Positions 50,125-59,334 of a stretch of 64,000 nt of DNA are shown piece by piece; within the stretch, counting starts at the first letter, position 1, and every line of letters starts with the position of its first letter. The notes beneath the pieces are model-generated. The model saw only the letters and a list, made by a program, of their open reading frames with translations. It ran no database searches and was not told the DNA's origin. The translations under genes were made by a program, and so were the position numbers. The stretch is from assembly GCF_000328705.1 (NCBI RefSeq), contig NC_019673.1:3720001-3784000 (forward strand), written 5' to 3'. The stretch is from Saccharothrix espanaensis DSM 44229. Its GTDB lineage: Bacteria > Actinomycetota > Actinomycetes > Mycobacteriales > Pseudonocardiaceae.

Positions 50125-51990
50125 ATGTCGCTACTGGAGATCGACCGCCTCTCGGTCGCGGTGCCCACCGGCGAGGTGGACACCGAACTGGTCCACGAAC
50201 TCAGCCTCAGCCTCGACTCCGGGCAGACCTTGTGCGTGGTCGGCGAGTCGGGCAGCGGCAAGACGGTCACCGTGCTCTCGGTGATCCGGCTGCTGGAGTT
50301 CGTCACGCCGGTGCGGACCACCGGAGAGGTGAGGCTGGACGACGTCGACCTCAACGGGCTGGACGCGGCGCGGATGCGCTCGTTCCGCGGCCGCCGGATA
50401 GGCATGGTGTTCCAAGAGGCCCTGGACTCGCTCAACCCGGCGCAGCGGATCGGCGCGCAGCTCGTCGAGGCGTACGAGCCGGGCGGGACGCGGCGCGGCG
50501 AGGCGCGCGCGGAAGCCCTCGCGCGGGCGCTGGACCTGCTGCGGGAGGTGGGTTTCAGCGACCCGCGACGGGTCGCGAACCTGTACCCGCACCAGCTCTC
50601 CGGCGGGATGCAGCAGCGGGTGATGATCGCGATGGCGCTGATGGCCGGGCCCGACCTGCTGCTCGCCGACGAGCCGACCACCGCGCTGGACGTCACGACC
50701 CAGGCGGAGATCCTGCGGCTGTTCCGCACCGTGCAACGGGAACACCGGATGGCGTGCGTGTTCATCACCCACGACATGGGGGTCGCGGCCGAGATCGCCG
50801 ACCGGATCGCGGTGCTCTACGCGGGCCGGCTGGTCGAGTCCGGACCGGCGGCCGAGGTGCTCAACTCGCCCCGCCACCGCTACACCCGCGCGCTCGTGGA
50901 GTGCGTCCCGCAGGTCGGGGTGCGCCGGGTCGACGGGCTGCCCGCCATCACCGGGTCCGTGCCGGAGGCCGGCGCGCTGCTGCCCGGCTGCCGGTTCGCC
51001 CCGCGCTGCGCGCACACCGTGGACCGCTGCACCACCGAGGAACCGCCGCCGATCGCCGTCGGACCGGTCGAGGTGGCGTGCTGGAACCCCGGCTCCGGCC
51101 CGGTGGAACTGCCGCCGCCCGCACCGGTCGAGGCGCTCGCCGAGGCCGACCTGGCCGAGCCGCTGCTGGAGGTCAAGGACGTGCGGCGCACGTTCGTGAC
51201 CCGCAGCGGGCGCTCGGGCGGCCTGCTCGGCTTGCGGAAGCGGGAGCGGCTGGCCGCCGTGGACGGGGTCAGCCTGAGCATCCGGCCGGGGGAGTTCTTC
51301 GGCCTGGTCGGCGAGTCCGGCAGCGGCAAGACCACGCTAGGCCAGATCGTCGCCGCGCTGGACCACCCCACCGAGGGCACCGTCAGCGTGGCCGGCCAAC
51401 TGCACACCGCACGCGGCCTCGAAGGCGACACCACGGCCTTCCGCCGGACCGTGCAGCTGGTCTTCCAGGACCCGCAGAGCTCGTTGGACCCCCGGCACAC
51501 CGTCGGCCGGATCATCGCCGAACCGCTGCGCGAACTGACCTCGCTGCGCGGCCCCGCCCTGCGCAAGCGGGTGGAGCGCCTGCTCGACGAGGTCGGCCTG
51601 GCCAAGACGGTGATCGACCGGATCCCGGCGCAGATCTCCGGCGGCCAGCGGCAGCGGGTGGCCATCGCCCGCGCGCTGGCCCCCGAGCCCCGGCTGATCG
51701 TGGCCGACGAGCCCACCTCGGCGCTGGACGTCTCGGTGCAGGGGCAGGTGATGAACCTGCTGCTGGACCTGCGCCGGGAGCACGACCTCGGCTTCCTGTT
51801 CATCACCCACAACCTGAGCCTGATCCTGTCGGTCGCCGACCGGGTCGGCGTGATGAAGGACGGCAAGCTCGTCGAGGTGGCCACGCCGGCCGAGATCGCC
51901 GCCGCGCCCGGCCACGAGTACACCCGCAGCCTGCTGGCCGCCAACCCCGGCATCACCCCGCCCGCCCGCGCGGCGGGCTCGCCCGAGTGA
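50125..51990 (+). CDS. fused dipeptide/opine ABC ATPase (DppD-DppF)
   Basis: 621 residues with two complete ATPase modules. First: Walker A GESGSGKTV, signature LSGGMQQR, Walker B LLLADEPTTALD. Second: GESGSGKTT, ISGGQRQR, LIVADEPTSALD. Between them is the oligopeptide-ATPase C-terminal domain with CRFAPRC. Fusion of the two subunits is common in actinobacteria. ATG 50125 is preferred to 50116 for spacing to GGAAGGGA. Drives the permeases encoded at 46478-48279. Confidence 0.93.
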   Translation: MSLLEIDRLSVAVPTGEVDTELVHELSLSLDSGQTLCVVGESGSGKTVTVLSVIRLLEFVTPVRTTGEVRLDDVDLNGLDAARMRSFRGRRIGMVFQEALDSLNPAQRIGAQLVEAYEPGGTRRGEARAEALARALDLLREVGFSDPRRVANLYPHQLSGGMQQRVMIAMALMAGPDLLLADEPTTALDVTTQAEILRLFRTVQREHRMACVFITHDMGVAAEIADRIAVLYAGRLVESGPAAEVLNSPRHRYTRALVECVPQVGVRRVDGLPAITGSVPEAGALLPGCRFAPRCAHTVDRCTTEEPPPIAVGPVEVACWNPGSGPVELPPPAPVEALAEADLAEPLLEVKDVRRTFVTRSGRSGGLLGLRKRERLAAVDGVSLSIRPGEFFGLVGESGSGKTTLGQIVAALDHPTEGTVSVAGQLHTARGLEGDTTAFRRTVQLVFQDPQSSLDPRHTVGRIIAEPLRELTSLRGPALRKRVERLLDEVGLAKTVIDRIPAQISGGQRQRVAIARALAPEPRLIVADEPTSALDVSVQGQVMNLLLDLRREHDLGFLFITHNLSLILSVADRVGVMKDGKLVEVATPAEIAAAPGHEYTRSLLAANPGITPPARAAGSPE

Positions 51991-52004
51991 CACCGGGAGG
52001 TTCC

Positions 52005-52919
52005 GTGCAGGCGGTCCCGCTGCCGATCCACCGCTTCGACGACCCGCTGATCGCCGAGGGGCCGCCGGGGTTCGCCATCGGGTCGTTCGCCGACCTGTCA
52101 CCCTGGTCGGACGCGCCGTACCCGCACCGCCACGAGTTCTACGAGCTGGTCTGCGTGACCGGCGGCGCGGGCACGCACGTGATCGACTTCGTGCCCTACC
52201 AGGTGGCCCCGGTGACGCTGTACTTCATCGCACCGGGCCAGGTGCAGTTCTGGGAGCGCCGCGAGCCCCTGGAGGGGCACGTGATGGTGTTCCAGGAGGA
52301 GTTCCTGGTGCCCCAGTACGGCGACCGCGTCTCACCGCGCCGGTCGCTGGCGCTGGACCCGCTGGGCACCGGGCACGCCCTGCGCCTGGCCGCCGACCAG
52401 ATCGCGCCGGTCACCGCGCTGATCGCGGCGCTGGACCGGGAGTACCGCCGGCCCGGCGGCGCGGACACGTCGGTGTTGCAGGCCTACCTGCACGTCCTGC
52501 TGGTCGAGATGCGCCGGCTGCACCACGACGCGGGCACCGGCGCGGTGGAGGAGGACCGGGGCACCGCGCTGGCCCGCCGCTACCTCCGGCTGGTCAGCGA
52601 GGAGCTGCCGCACGAGCAGTCCGTGCGCGGCTACGCCAGCCGGATCGGGGTCACCCCGAAGCACCTGGCGGACGTGGTGAAGCGGACCACCGGCAAGCGC
52701 CCGGCGGAGATCATCCGAGCCGCGCTGGCGGTGGAGGCCAAGCGCTTGCTGACCCACACCGACCTCACCGTCGCCCAGGTGTCCGAGCGGCTCTCGTTCG
52801 ACAACCCGTCCTACTTCGGCCGGTTCTTCAAGCGGGAGTGCGGGTGCAGCCCCGGCGAGTTCCGCCGCCGGGTCAGTGGCGCCGATCACCTCCGCTCAGT
52901 GACACGGCCCCCGACCTGA
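52005..52919 (+). CDS. AraC-family transcriptional regulator
   Basis: 304 residues. The N-terminal cupin sensor has PYPHRHEFYELVCVTGGAGT, then YFIAPGQVQFWERREPLEG; the C-terminal double HTH ends LSFDNPSYFGRFFKRECGCS. GTG 52005 with GGGAGG at five bases is preferred to GTG 51987. Between the ATPase and DMFase-like genes, so likely the pathway activator. Confidence 0.93.
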   Translation: MQAVPLPIHRFDDPLIAEGPPGFAIGSFADLSPWSDAPYPHRHEFYELVCVTGGAGTHVIDFVPYQVAPVTLYFIAPGQVQFWERREPLEGHVMVFQEEFLVPQYGDRVSPRRSLALDPLGTGHALRLAADQIAPVTALIAALDREYRRPGGADTSVLQAYLHVLLVEMRRLHHDAGTGAVEEDRGTALARRYLRLVSEELPHEQSVRGYASRIGVTPKHLADVVKRTTGKRPAEIIRAALAVEAKRLLTHTDLTVAQVSERLSFDNPSYFGRFFKRECGCSPGEFRRRVSGADHLRSVTRPPT

Positions 52920-52959
52920 CGGGCTGCCCGTGCGCCGGCCCGCTCCCTACCGTCGCAGC

Positions 52960-55530
52960 ATGGACTCCTCAGTTGTGGCCATCCGGGCGCGGTTCGCCGA
53001 GCGCCTTGCCGAGCAGCTCCGCCCGCTGCTCACCGAAGAGCTGGTGACCGCCTGGATCCGCGATCCGCAGGCGGTCCACCAGGAGCCGCTCAGCCGCCTG
53101 GCGCGGTTCCTGGACTCCCGGCCGCCGGCCGAGCGGGTGTGCGTGTACGAGACCGGGACCGGGCAGTGGCGGCTGGCGCACCCGCCCGCCCGGCGCGGCG
53201 AGACCTACCGGCTCGCCGACCGGCGCGTGTTCACCGGGGCCGAGCAGGCCCGCGAGGCGTGCCTGCGGCGCGAGCTGTTCGACGTGTTCGGCTGGGGCGA
53301 GCCCCCGACCGACGCGGTGGACGGCCCGGAGCTGCGCCAGGACGGGCCGGTCCTGCTCGGCTACGCGGACCGGGTCAGCGCCGCGCCCGGCGAGCCGATC
53401 ACGTTCATGGTCAGCGCCGAGGGCGTCGCCGAGTACACCACCGAGCTGCTGCGGCTGCGGCACACCGTGGACGACCCGGCGGGCCCCGGCGTCCGGGTCG
53501 AGCGGGTGCCCGACGCCTGGCTGGGCCGCCACCGCGGCCACGTGCAGCGCACCCGGACCGGCTCGCACGTCGAGGTCCGCGACCCGCACGGCGCGACCAC
53601 CGGCGAGGGCGGGTTCGCCGTCGCCGCCTACGTCCACCCGACGCACGTGACCGGCGGCCCGCAGGCCGTGCTGGCCCGCTGGAACGACGGCGCGCGCGGC
53701 TTCGCGCTCGGCCTGGACGAGGTGGGCCGCCCGACGCTCTGGCTGGGCGACGGCACCCAGGAGACCGCCGTGCGCTCCGAGACGCCGCTGGCGCTGAACC
53801 TGTGGCACGGCCTGGCGGCCAGCTACGACCCGGCGACCGGACGGGCCGTGCTGGTCACCAGACCGCTCGTGACCAGCACGAACAGCCGGCTGAGCCCGAT
53901 CGTGGTGGACGACCGGCCGCAGGTGGTCGAGCAGCGCGTGGTCGGCGCGTTCACCCCGGCCGACCACGGCGACCTGCTCTTCGGCGCGCGCACCCCCGAT
54001 TCGGGCCACTACAACGGCAAGGTCGAACGCCCCGGCTTCTGGCCGCACCCGCTGACCCGCGCCGCGCTGCTGGCCGCCGCGTCCGAGGACCACGACGCGC
54101 CGCTGCGCTGGGCGTTCGAGCCGGGGGAGACCGCGGCGGGCCTGGTGGTGCCGTGCGTCGGGCGGCCCGGCCTGGACGGGCGGCTGGTGAACCTGCCGGT
54201 GCGCGGCGTGACCGGGCGGCACTTCTCCGGCCGGGTCGAGCACTACGCGGCCGACCCGCGCGGGTACGCCGCGATCCACTTCCACGACGACTCGCTGGCC
54301 GACGCCGACTGGACGCCCAGCCACGAGTTCACCGTGCCCGCCGACCTGCACAGCGGCGTGTACGCGCTGCGGGTCGCGGCCGTCGACGGCTCGTGCGAGC
54401 AGTCCATCCCGTTCGTGGTCCGCCCGCCGGCGGGCGTGGCCACCGGGCGGCTCGCGCTGATGCTGCCCACCGCCACCTACCTGGCGTACTCCAACGAGCG
54501 CGGCCTCGGGTACGTGCCGGTCGTGCCGCCGGGGACGGTGTTCCTGGAGCACCGCTACGACCTCGGGCACTCCGCCTACGCGCGGCACACCGACGGCAGC
54601 GGCGTCTGCTACACGTCGTGGCGGCGGCCGATCCTCACCCTGGCACCGGGCTTCCGGATCCACCTGTCGCCGTTCATGCTCGCCTCGGACCTCTACATCC
54701 TCGACTGGCTGACCACGCTGGGCTACTCGTTCGACGTGATCACCGACCACGACCTGCACGCCGAGGGCGTCGACCTGCTGCGCCGCTACCGGGGCGTGCT
54801 CACCGGGTCGCACCCGGAGTACGCCTCCGAGCGGATGATCGACGCGATCGAGCAGTACGTCGACGCCGGCGGCAACCTCGCCTACCTGGGCGGCAACGGC
54901 TACTACTGGGTAGTCTCCTTCCACCCGGAGCTGCCGCACGTGATGGAGCTGCGCCGGGGCGAGAACGGCACCCGCAGCTGGCAGGCCAGGCCCGGCGAGT
55001 ACCACCACGCCACCACCGGCGAGCGCGGCGGGCTGTGGGCCGGGCGCAACCGCGCGCCGCAGAAGGTGTTCGGGGTGGGCTTCAGCGCGCAGGGCGGCGG
55101 CCCGTCGGGCTGGTACCGGGTCGGCCCGGACGCCCACCGCGACGGGGCCAAGCCGCTGCTCGACGACGTGCCGCAGGTGTTCGGCGACGTGTCGCTGGAC
55201 AACGGGGGAGCGGCCGGCAACGAGATCGACCGCTACGAGCCCGCGCTGGGCAGCCCGCCCGACGCGATCGTGCTGGCCACCTCGGAAGGGCTCGGCGACG
55301 GCTACCAGTTCGCCGTCGAGGAGCTCAGCGGCACGCACCCCGGGATGGGCGCGACGGAGAACCCGGACGTGCGCTCGGACATCGTCTACTTCACCACGCG
55401 CGGCGGCGGCTCGGTGTTCGCCACCGGCTCGATCTCCTTCAGCAGCGGGCTTTCCGCGAACGGCTGCGACAACGGACTGTCCACTCTCACCCGTAACGTC
55501 CTCGACCACTGGCTGGCGGACAATGACTGA
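52960..55530 (+). CDS. DMFase-like amidohydrolase, small and large subunits fused
   Basis: 856 residues. Residues about 1-105 resemble the separate small (alpha) subunit of N,N-dimethylformamidase: PLSRLARFLDSRPPAERVCV, EW-like GQWRLA, YRLADRRVFTGAEQAREACL, RRELFDVFG. From about 130 it is the large-subunit pattern: a LamG-like domain (to about 360) and a catalytic domain with Tyr507/Tyr510 (PTATYLAYS), Tyr540 (SAYARHTDGSG) and Glu620 (TGSHPEYA). The Tyr540-Glu620 gap (80) matches the paralogue (82). Start ATG 52960. In the known enzyme the two subunits are separate chains, so this is a natural fusion. Its stop overlaps the next gene by eight bases. Probably hydrolyses an imported amide; the substrate is unknown. 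Confidence 0.82.
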   Translation: MDSSVVAIRARFAERLAEQLRPLLTEELVTAWIRDPQAVHQEPLSRLARFLDSRPPAERVCVYETGTGQWRLAHPPARRGETYRLADRRVFTGAEQAREACLRRELFDVFGWGEPPTDAVDGPELRQDGPVLLGYADRVSAAPGEPITFMVSAEGVAEYTTELLRLRHTVDDPAGPGVRVERVPDAWLGRHRGHVQRTRTGSHVEVRDPHGATTGEGGFAVAAYVHPTHVTGGPQAVLARWNDGARGFALGLDEVGRPTLWLGDGTQETAVRSETPLALNLWHGLAASYDPATGRAVLVTRPLVTSTNSRLSPIVVDDRPQVVEQRVVGAFTPADHGDLLFGARTPDSGHYNGKVERPGFWPHPLTRAALLAAASEDHDAPLRWAFEPGETAAGLVVPCVGRPGLDGRLVNLPVRGVTGRHFSGRVEHYAADPRGYAAIHFHDDSLADADWTPSHEFTVPADLHSGVYALRVAAVDGSCEQSIPFVVRPPAGVATGRLALMLPTATYLAYSNERGLGYVPVVPPGTVFLEHRYDLGHSAYARHTDGSGVCYTSWRRPILTLAPGFRIHLSPFMLASDLYILDWLTTLGYSFDVITDHDLHAEGVDLLRRYRGVLTGSHPEYASERMIDAIEQYVDAGGNLAYLGGNGYYWVVSFHPELPHVMELRRGENGTRSWQARPGEYHHATTGERGGLWAGRNRAPQKVFGVGFSAQGGGPSGWYRVGPDAHRDGAKPLLDDVPQVFGDVSLDNGGAAGNEIDRYEPALGSPPDAIVLATSEGLGDGYQFAVEELSGTHPGMGATENPDVRSDIVYFTTRGGGSVFATGSISFSSGLSANGCDNGLSTLTRNVLDHWLADND

Positions 55531-57250
55531 ATCGCTCACCGTAGACCGCGCGGTCGCCGTCCCCCTCCGGGACGGCGTGGTGCTCCGCGCCGACGTGTAC
55601 CGACCGGTGGGACAGCGTTGTCCCGCCTTGATCTTCCGGACTCCCTACGACCGCACAGGTCTCGGCATGTACGGCACCTTCGCATTGCGCGCGGCGTCCG
55701 CGGGGTACGCCGTCGTCATGCAGGACACCCGTGGCCGGGGCGCGTCGGACGGTACGTTCACGCCGTTCGTGCACGAGCAGGAGGACGGGTACGACACCAT
55801 CGACTGGGTCGTGTCCCAGCCGTGGTGCAACGGCGAAGTCGGGATGTTCGGCGGCTCCTACGACGGCGTGACCCAGTGGCAGGCCGCCATGTCGGGCCAC
55901 CCGGCGTTGAAGGCGATCGCGCCCAACGTCACCGCGTCGAGCTACCACCACGGCTGGGTGTACCGGGGTGGCGCGTTCCAGCTCGGGTTCAGCCTGGGCT
56001 GGACGCTGTCGCTGGCCGCGCACAACGCCGGCCGTGACCCGTCGGTGCCGTCGTCGGTGCGGGAGGCGCTGATCGACGCGTCGGACGGGTTCCCGGACAC
56101 CGCGCGGGTGCTGCCGCTGGCCGACCACCCGTACCTGGACAAGGTCGCCCCCTACTACCAGGAGTGGTTGCGCCACCCCGAGTACGACGAGTACTGGGAG
56201 CGGCTGGACGTCTCGCGGTCCTACTCCGAGATGACCGTCGCGGCGTTCAACCTGGGTGGCTGGTACGACACGTTCCTGGGCGGCACGCTGGCGAACTACG
56301 CCGGCATGAGAGCGCAGAGCCCGGTCGGCGACCGGCAGCGGCTGCTCGTCGGGCCGTGGCCGCACGAGGGCCTGTTCCGCGGCAACCCGGTCGGCTCGAT
56401 GAACTTCGGCGGGCGCTCGTCGGCGGGCGCGCTCGACGCGGAAGGGCTGCAACTGCGGTGGTTCGACCGTTGGCTGCGCGGCGAGGAGAGCCGCGACCCG
56501 TCGGTGCTGCTCTACGCCATGGGCGCGAACCAGTGGCGGGTCTCGGACTCGTGGCCGTTGCCGGGCACCGAGTACCAGGACTGGTACCTGCACAGCGACG
56601 GGCGGGCCAACACGCTCGACGGTGACGGGCGGCTGTCCCGCGAGACGCCGGGCGACCAGCCGCCGGACAGCTACGTCTACAACCCGCGCAACCCGGTGCC
56701 CACGTTGGGCGGCGCGTTGTGCTGCAGCCCGGTGCACACCCAGGGCGGGGTGTACGACCAGCGGCCGATCGAGGCCCGCGAGGACGTCCTCGTGTACACC
56801 AGCGAACCGCTCGCCGAACCGCTGGACGTCACCGGCCCGGTCAGCGTCGTGCTGCACGCCGCCACCACCGCGCGCGACACCGACTGGACCGCGAAACTGG
56901 TCGACGTCGGGCCGTGCGGCTACGCGCAGAACATCAGCGACGGCATCATCCGCGCCCGCTACCGGGGCGAGGTGCCGGAGCTGGTGACACCGGGCGAGGT
57001 GGTGGAGTACCGGATCGACCTCGGCGCGACCAGCACCGTGTTCCGGCCCGGCCACCGGATCCGGGTCGAGGTCTCCAGCAGCAACTTCCCGCACTTCGAC
57101 CGCAACCCGAACACCGGCGACCTGCCGGGCACCTCGACCGAGGTGGTCAGCGCGTTGCAGACGGTGCACCACGGCGGTCCGGCGCTGTCCCGCGTCGTGC
57201 TGCCGGTGGTCCCGCCGGACGCGACCCGGCCCTACCGAACGGAATCCTGA
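55523..57250 (+). CDS. CocE/NonD-family hydrolase (X-Pro dipeptidyl-peptidase-like)
   Basis: 575 residues. Catalytic Ser112 (GMFGGSYDG), Asp249 (GGWYDTF) and His281 (GPWPHEG) give a full triad; the C-terminal jelly-roll domain (YRIDLGATSTVFRPGHRIR) is typical. Members cleave esters and amides, such as cocaine esterase and glutaryl-7-ACA acylase. Eight-base overlap with the DMFase-like gene: a second amide/ester hydrolase of the pathway. Confidence 0.93.
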   Translation: MTESLTVDRAVAVPLRDGVVLRADVYRPVGQRCPALIFRTPYDRTGLGMYGTFALRAASAGYAVVMQDTRGRGASDGTFTPFVHEQEDGYDTIDWVVSQPWCNGEVGMFGGSYDGVTQWQAAMSGHPALKAIAPNVTASSYHHGWVYRGGAFQLGFSLGWTLSLAAHNAGRDPSVPSSVREALIDASDGFPDTARVLPLADHPYLDKVAPYYQEWLRHPEYDEYWERLDVSRSYSEMTVAAFNLGGWYDTFLGGTLANYAGMRAQSPVGDRQRLLVGPWPHEGLFRGNPVGSMNFGGRSSAGALDAEGLQLRWFDRWLRGEESRDPSVLLYAMGANQWRVSDSWPLPGTEYQDWYLHSDGRANTLDGDGRLSRETPGDQPPDSYVYNPRNPVPTLGGALCCSPVHTQGGVYDQRPIEAREDVLVYTSEPLAEPLDVTGPVSVVLHAATTARDTDWTAKLVDVGPCGYAQNISDGIIRARYRGEVPELVTPGEVVEYRIDLGATSTVFRPGHRIRVEVSSSNFPHFDRNPNTGDLPGTSTEVVSALQTVHHGGPALSRVVLPVVPPDATRPYRTES

Positions 57251-58233
57251 TGGCACGCGAACTGGGCGGTACCGGGCTGGAGGTCAGCGCGGTCGGCTTC
57301 GGCAGCTGGGTGACCGGCGGCCCCGGCGTGATGGGCTGGGGCACGCAGTCCGACGACGAGTCGGTGGCCGCGATGCACCGGGCCCTGGACGGCGGCGTGA
57401 ACTGGATCGACACCGCGCCGGTCTACGGCTTCGGGCACGCGGAGGAGGTGGTGGGCCGCGCGCTGGCCGCGCTGCCGCCGGCCGACCGGCCGCTGGTGTT
57501 CACCAAGTGCGGCCTGGTGTGGGACGACAACGGCGTGGAGTACCAGGACCTGACCCCGGAGTCGATCCGCCGCGAGTGCGACGCGTCGCTGCGCCGGCTG
57601 GGCGTCGAGCACCTCGACCTCTACCAGATCCACGCCCCCGACCCGAACGGCCCGCCGATCGAGGAGTCCTGGGGGACCGTGCTGGAACTGCTGGCAGCGG
57701 GGAAGGTCCGGCACGTCGGAGTGTCCAACCTGGACGTCGGACTGCTCGACCGGTGCGAGGCGGTCGGCCACGTGGAGACCCTCCAGCCGCCGCTGTCGCT
57801 GATCAAGCGGGAGGCGGCGGGCGACGTGATCCCGTGGTGCGAGCGCAACGGGACCGGCGTGCTCGTCTACAGCCCGATGGGCGCGGGCCTGCTCACCGGC
57901 ACGTTCACCGCCGAGCGCGCCGCGAGCCTGCCGACCGACGACTGGCGCTCGCGCAACCCGGAGTTCCAGCCGCCCGCGCTGGAGCGCAACCTGGCCCTGC
58001 AGGACGCGCTGCGCCCGATCGCCGAGCGGCACGGCGTCACGGTCGGCGCGGTCGCGATCGCGTGGACGACGTCGGTGCCGGGCGTCTCGACGGCCATCGC
58101 CGGAGCGCGCACCCCTGCCCAGGTGGACGGCTGGCTGCCCGCCACGACGCTCTACCTCGACCCGGAGGACCTGGCCGGGATCGCCTCGGCGGTGCGGGCC
58201 ACCGGAGCGGGGAACGGCCCGATCCTGCCGTGA
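57250..58233 (+). CDS. aldo/keto reductase
   Basis: 327 residues. Catalytic tetrad Asp54, Tyr59 (DTAPVYG), Lys86 (TKCG) and His128 (YQIHAPD). NADPH-dependent carbonyl reduction. ATG overlaps the hydrolase stop by one base (TGATG). Last gene of the plus-strand run before a strong terminator. Confidence 0.94.
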   Translation: MARELGGTGLEVSAVGFGSWVTGGPGVMGWGTQSDDESVAAMHRALDGGVNWIDTAPVYGFGHAEEVVGRALAALPPADRPLVFTKCGLVWDDNGVEYQDLTPESIRRECDASLRRLGVEHLDLYQIHAPDPNGPPIEESWGTVLELLAAGKVRHVGVSNLDVGLLDRCEAVGHVETLQPPLSLIKREAAGDVIPWCERNGTGVLVYSPMGAGLLTGTFTAERAASLPTDDWRSRNPEFQPPALERNLALQDALRPIAERHGVTVGAVAIAWTTSVPGVSTAIAGARTPAQVDGWLPATTLYLDPEDLAGIASAVRATGAGNGPILP

Positions 58234-58238
58234 CGTGG

Positions 58239-58273
58239 ACGCGGGCCGGGCGGTGACCCCACCCGGCCCGCGT
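58239..58273 (+). terminator. terminator of the plus-strand amide operon
   Basis: Perfect 12-bp stem ACGCGGGCCGGG (58239-58250) with CCCGGCCCGCGT (58262-58273), 11-base loop, five bases after the reductase stop. Confidence 0.85.
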
Positions 58274-58364
58274 TCGGCCCCGCGCGACCCGGCCCCCGGG
58301 ATCGCGGTACTGGAGACCGCTGGGCCGCGACGACCACCGGCGGGGCCGCAGCCCGCCGGAACGA

Positions 58365-58403
58365 GAGTGCGGGCCGGGTGGAGGAACCACCCGGCCCGCA
58401 CTC
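58365..58403 (-). terminator. terminator of the cupin gene
   Basis: Perfect 17-bp stem (58365-58381 and 58387-58403), five-base loop, beyond the minus-strand cupin stop; also symmetric enough to stop leftover plus-strand transcription. Confidence 0.9.
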
Positions 58404-58415
58404 GCGGCGTCGCGC

Positions 58416-58880
58416 TCAGGAGTGCTTCGGCACGTTCTCGTCCGAGGCGTAGTCCGGGTTCAGCGACAGCGCGATGAACGAGAACGAGCGCTTCACCCAG
58501 TTGAACCCGAGCGGGCAGTGCCGGATCCCGGCGGGGATGAACACCGCGCCGGTCGTGGTCACGGTGTGCCGCTCGCCCTCGATGTCGAGGTACAGCTCCG
58601 CGCCGAGGTCGTGGATGTTGTCCGGGTCGTTGCCCATCCACATCAGCACCTCGTCGTAGCTGTGCTCGTGGTCGTTCACCCAGTGGACCTGCTCGGAGGT
58701 CGGGTTGATCCAGCTGTAGGCCATGTGGACCTTGCTCAGGTCGACGTCGATCCCGCGCATCAGCCCGAACGGGTTGCCGATGTTGGCGGGGCGTTCGCCA
58801 CCGGCCGCGGCCCCCTCGTTGACCAGGTCGTCGGCGCACTCCAGCATGTTCTCGACAAACAGGTGATCGTACTTGCCCAT
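58416..58880 (-). CDS. cupin-like protein, 154 aa
   Basis: 154 residues. A single beta-barrel with metal-ligand pattern DHEHSYDEVLMWMG and the second cupin motif IPAGIRHCPLGF. Members bind Fe or Ni and act as dioxygenases, isomerases or sensors; the specific role is not recognised. ATG 58880. Convergent with the amide operon and probably related to it by position only. Confidence 0.8.
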   Translation of the reverse strand: MGKYDHLFVENMLECADDLVNEGAAAGGERPANIGNPFGLMRGIDVDLSKVHMAYSWINPTSEQVHWVNDHEHSYDEVLMWMGNDPDNIHDLGAELYLDIEGERHTVTTTGAVFIPAGIRHCPLGFNWVKRSFSFIALSLNPDYASDENVPKHS

Positions 58881-59076
58881 GCCTCTTCGCTCCCTACAGG
58901 TCACACAACCATTTCCGCACCACGAATGGTGGTCGGCCGGGGCGTGCGGAAAAAGACACTCACCGCCGGGGACCTGTCACTGGCGTCCCGGAGTCCACTG
59001 AGGACGGATCGGGCCGGCGCGGTCCGCGCGTCCGGGCGCTACCGTGGGTCCGTTCGCCGACAACGGACAGGACGTC

Positions 59077-59332
59077 GTGATCGACCACCTCGTGTACGCG
59101 ACACCGGACCTGGCGGCCACCGTCGCCGAGCTGAACGACCGGTTCGGCGTCGAACTGCTGCCCGGCGGGCCGGCCGGCGTTCCTGATCGACTGGGGCACC
59201 TCGCCGCACCCGGCCGCGCGGCGGAGGCCGGCGGCGCTGGGCCTGCGGACCGACCTGCCGGTCCACGACGGCCCGGCGCCGGGCCTGCGGGCCGTGATCG
59301 CCACCCCGGCCGGCGAGGTCGTGCCGGCCTGA
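59077..59332 (+). pseudogene. glyoxalase-like (VOC) domain pseudogene
   Basis: Starts VIDHLVYATPDLAATVAELN as in glyoxalase-like (PF13468-type) proteins, then after LLPGG the frame shifts; another frame continues FLIDWGTSPHPAARRR and ends VIATPAGEVVPA. At 256 bases it lacks most of the middle of a normal domain of over 200 residues, so it has both a deletion and a frameshift. Non-functional. Confidence 0.75.
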
Positions 59333-59334
59333 CT

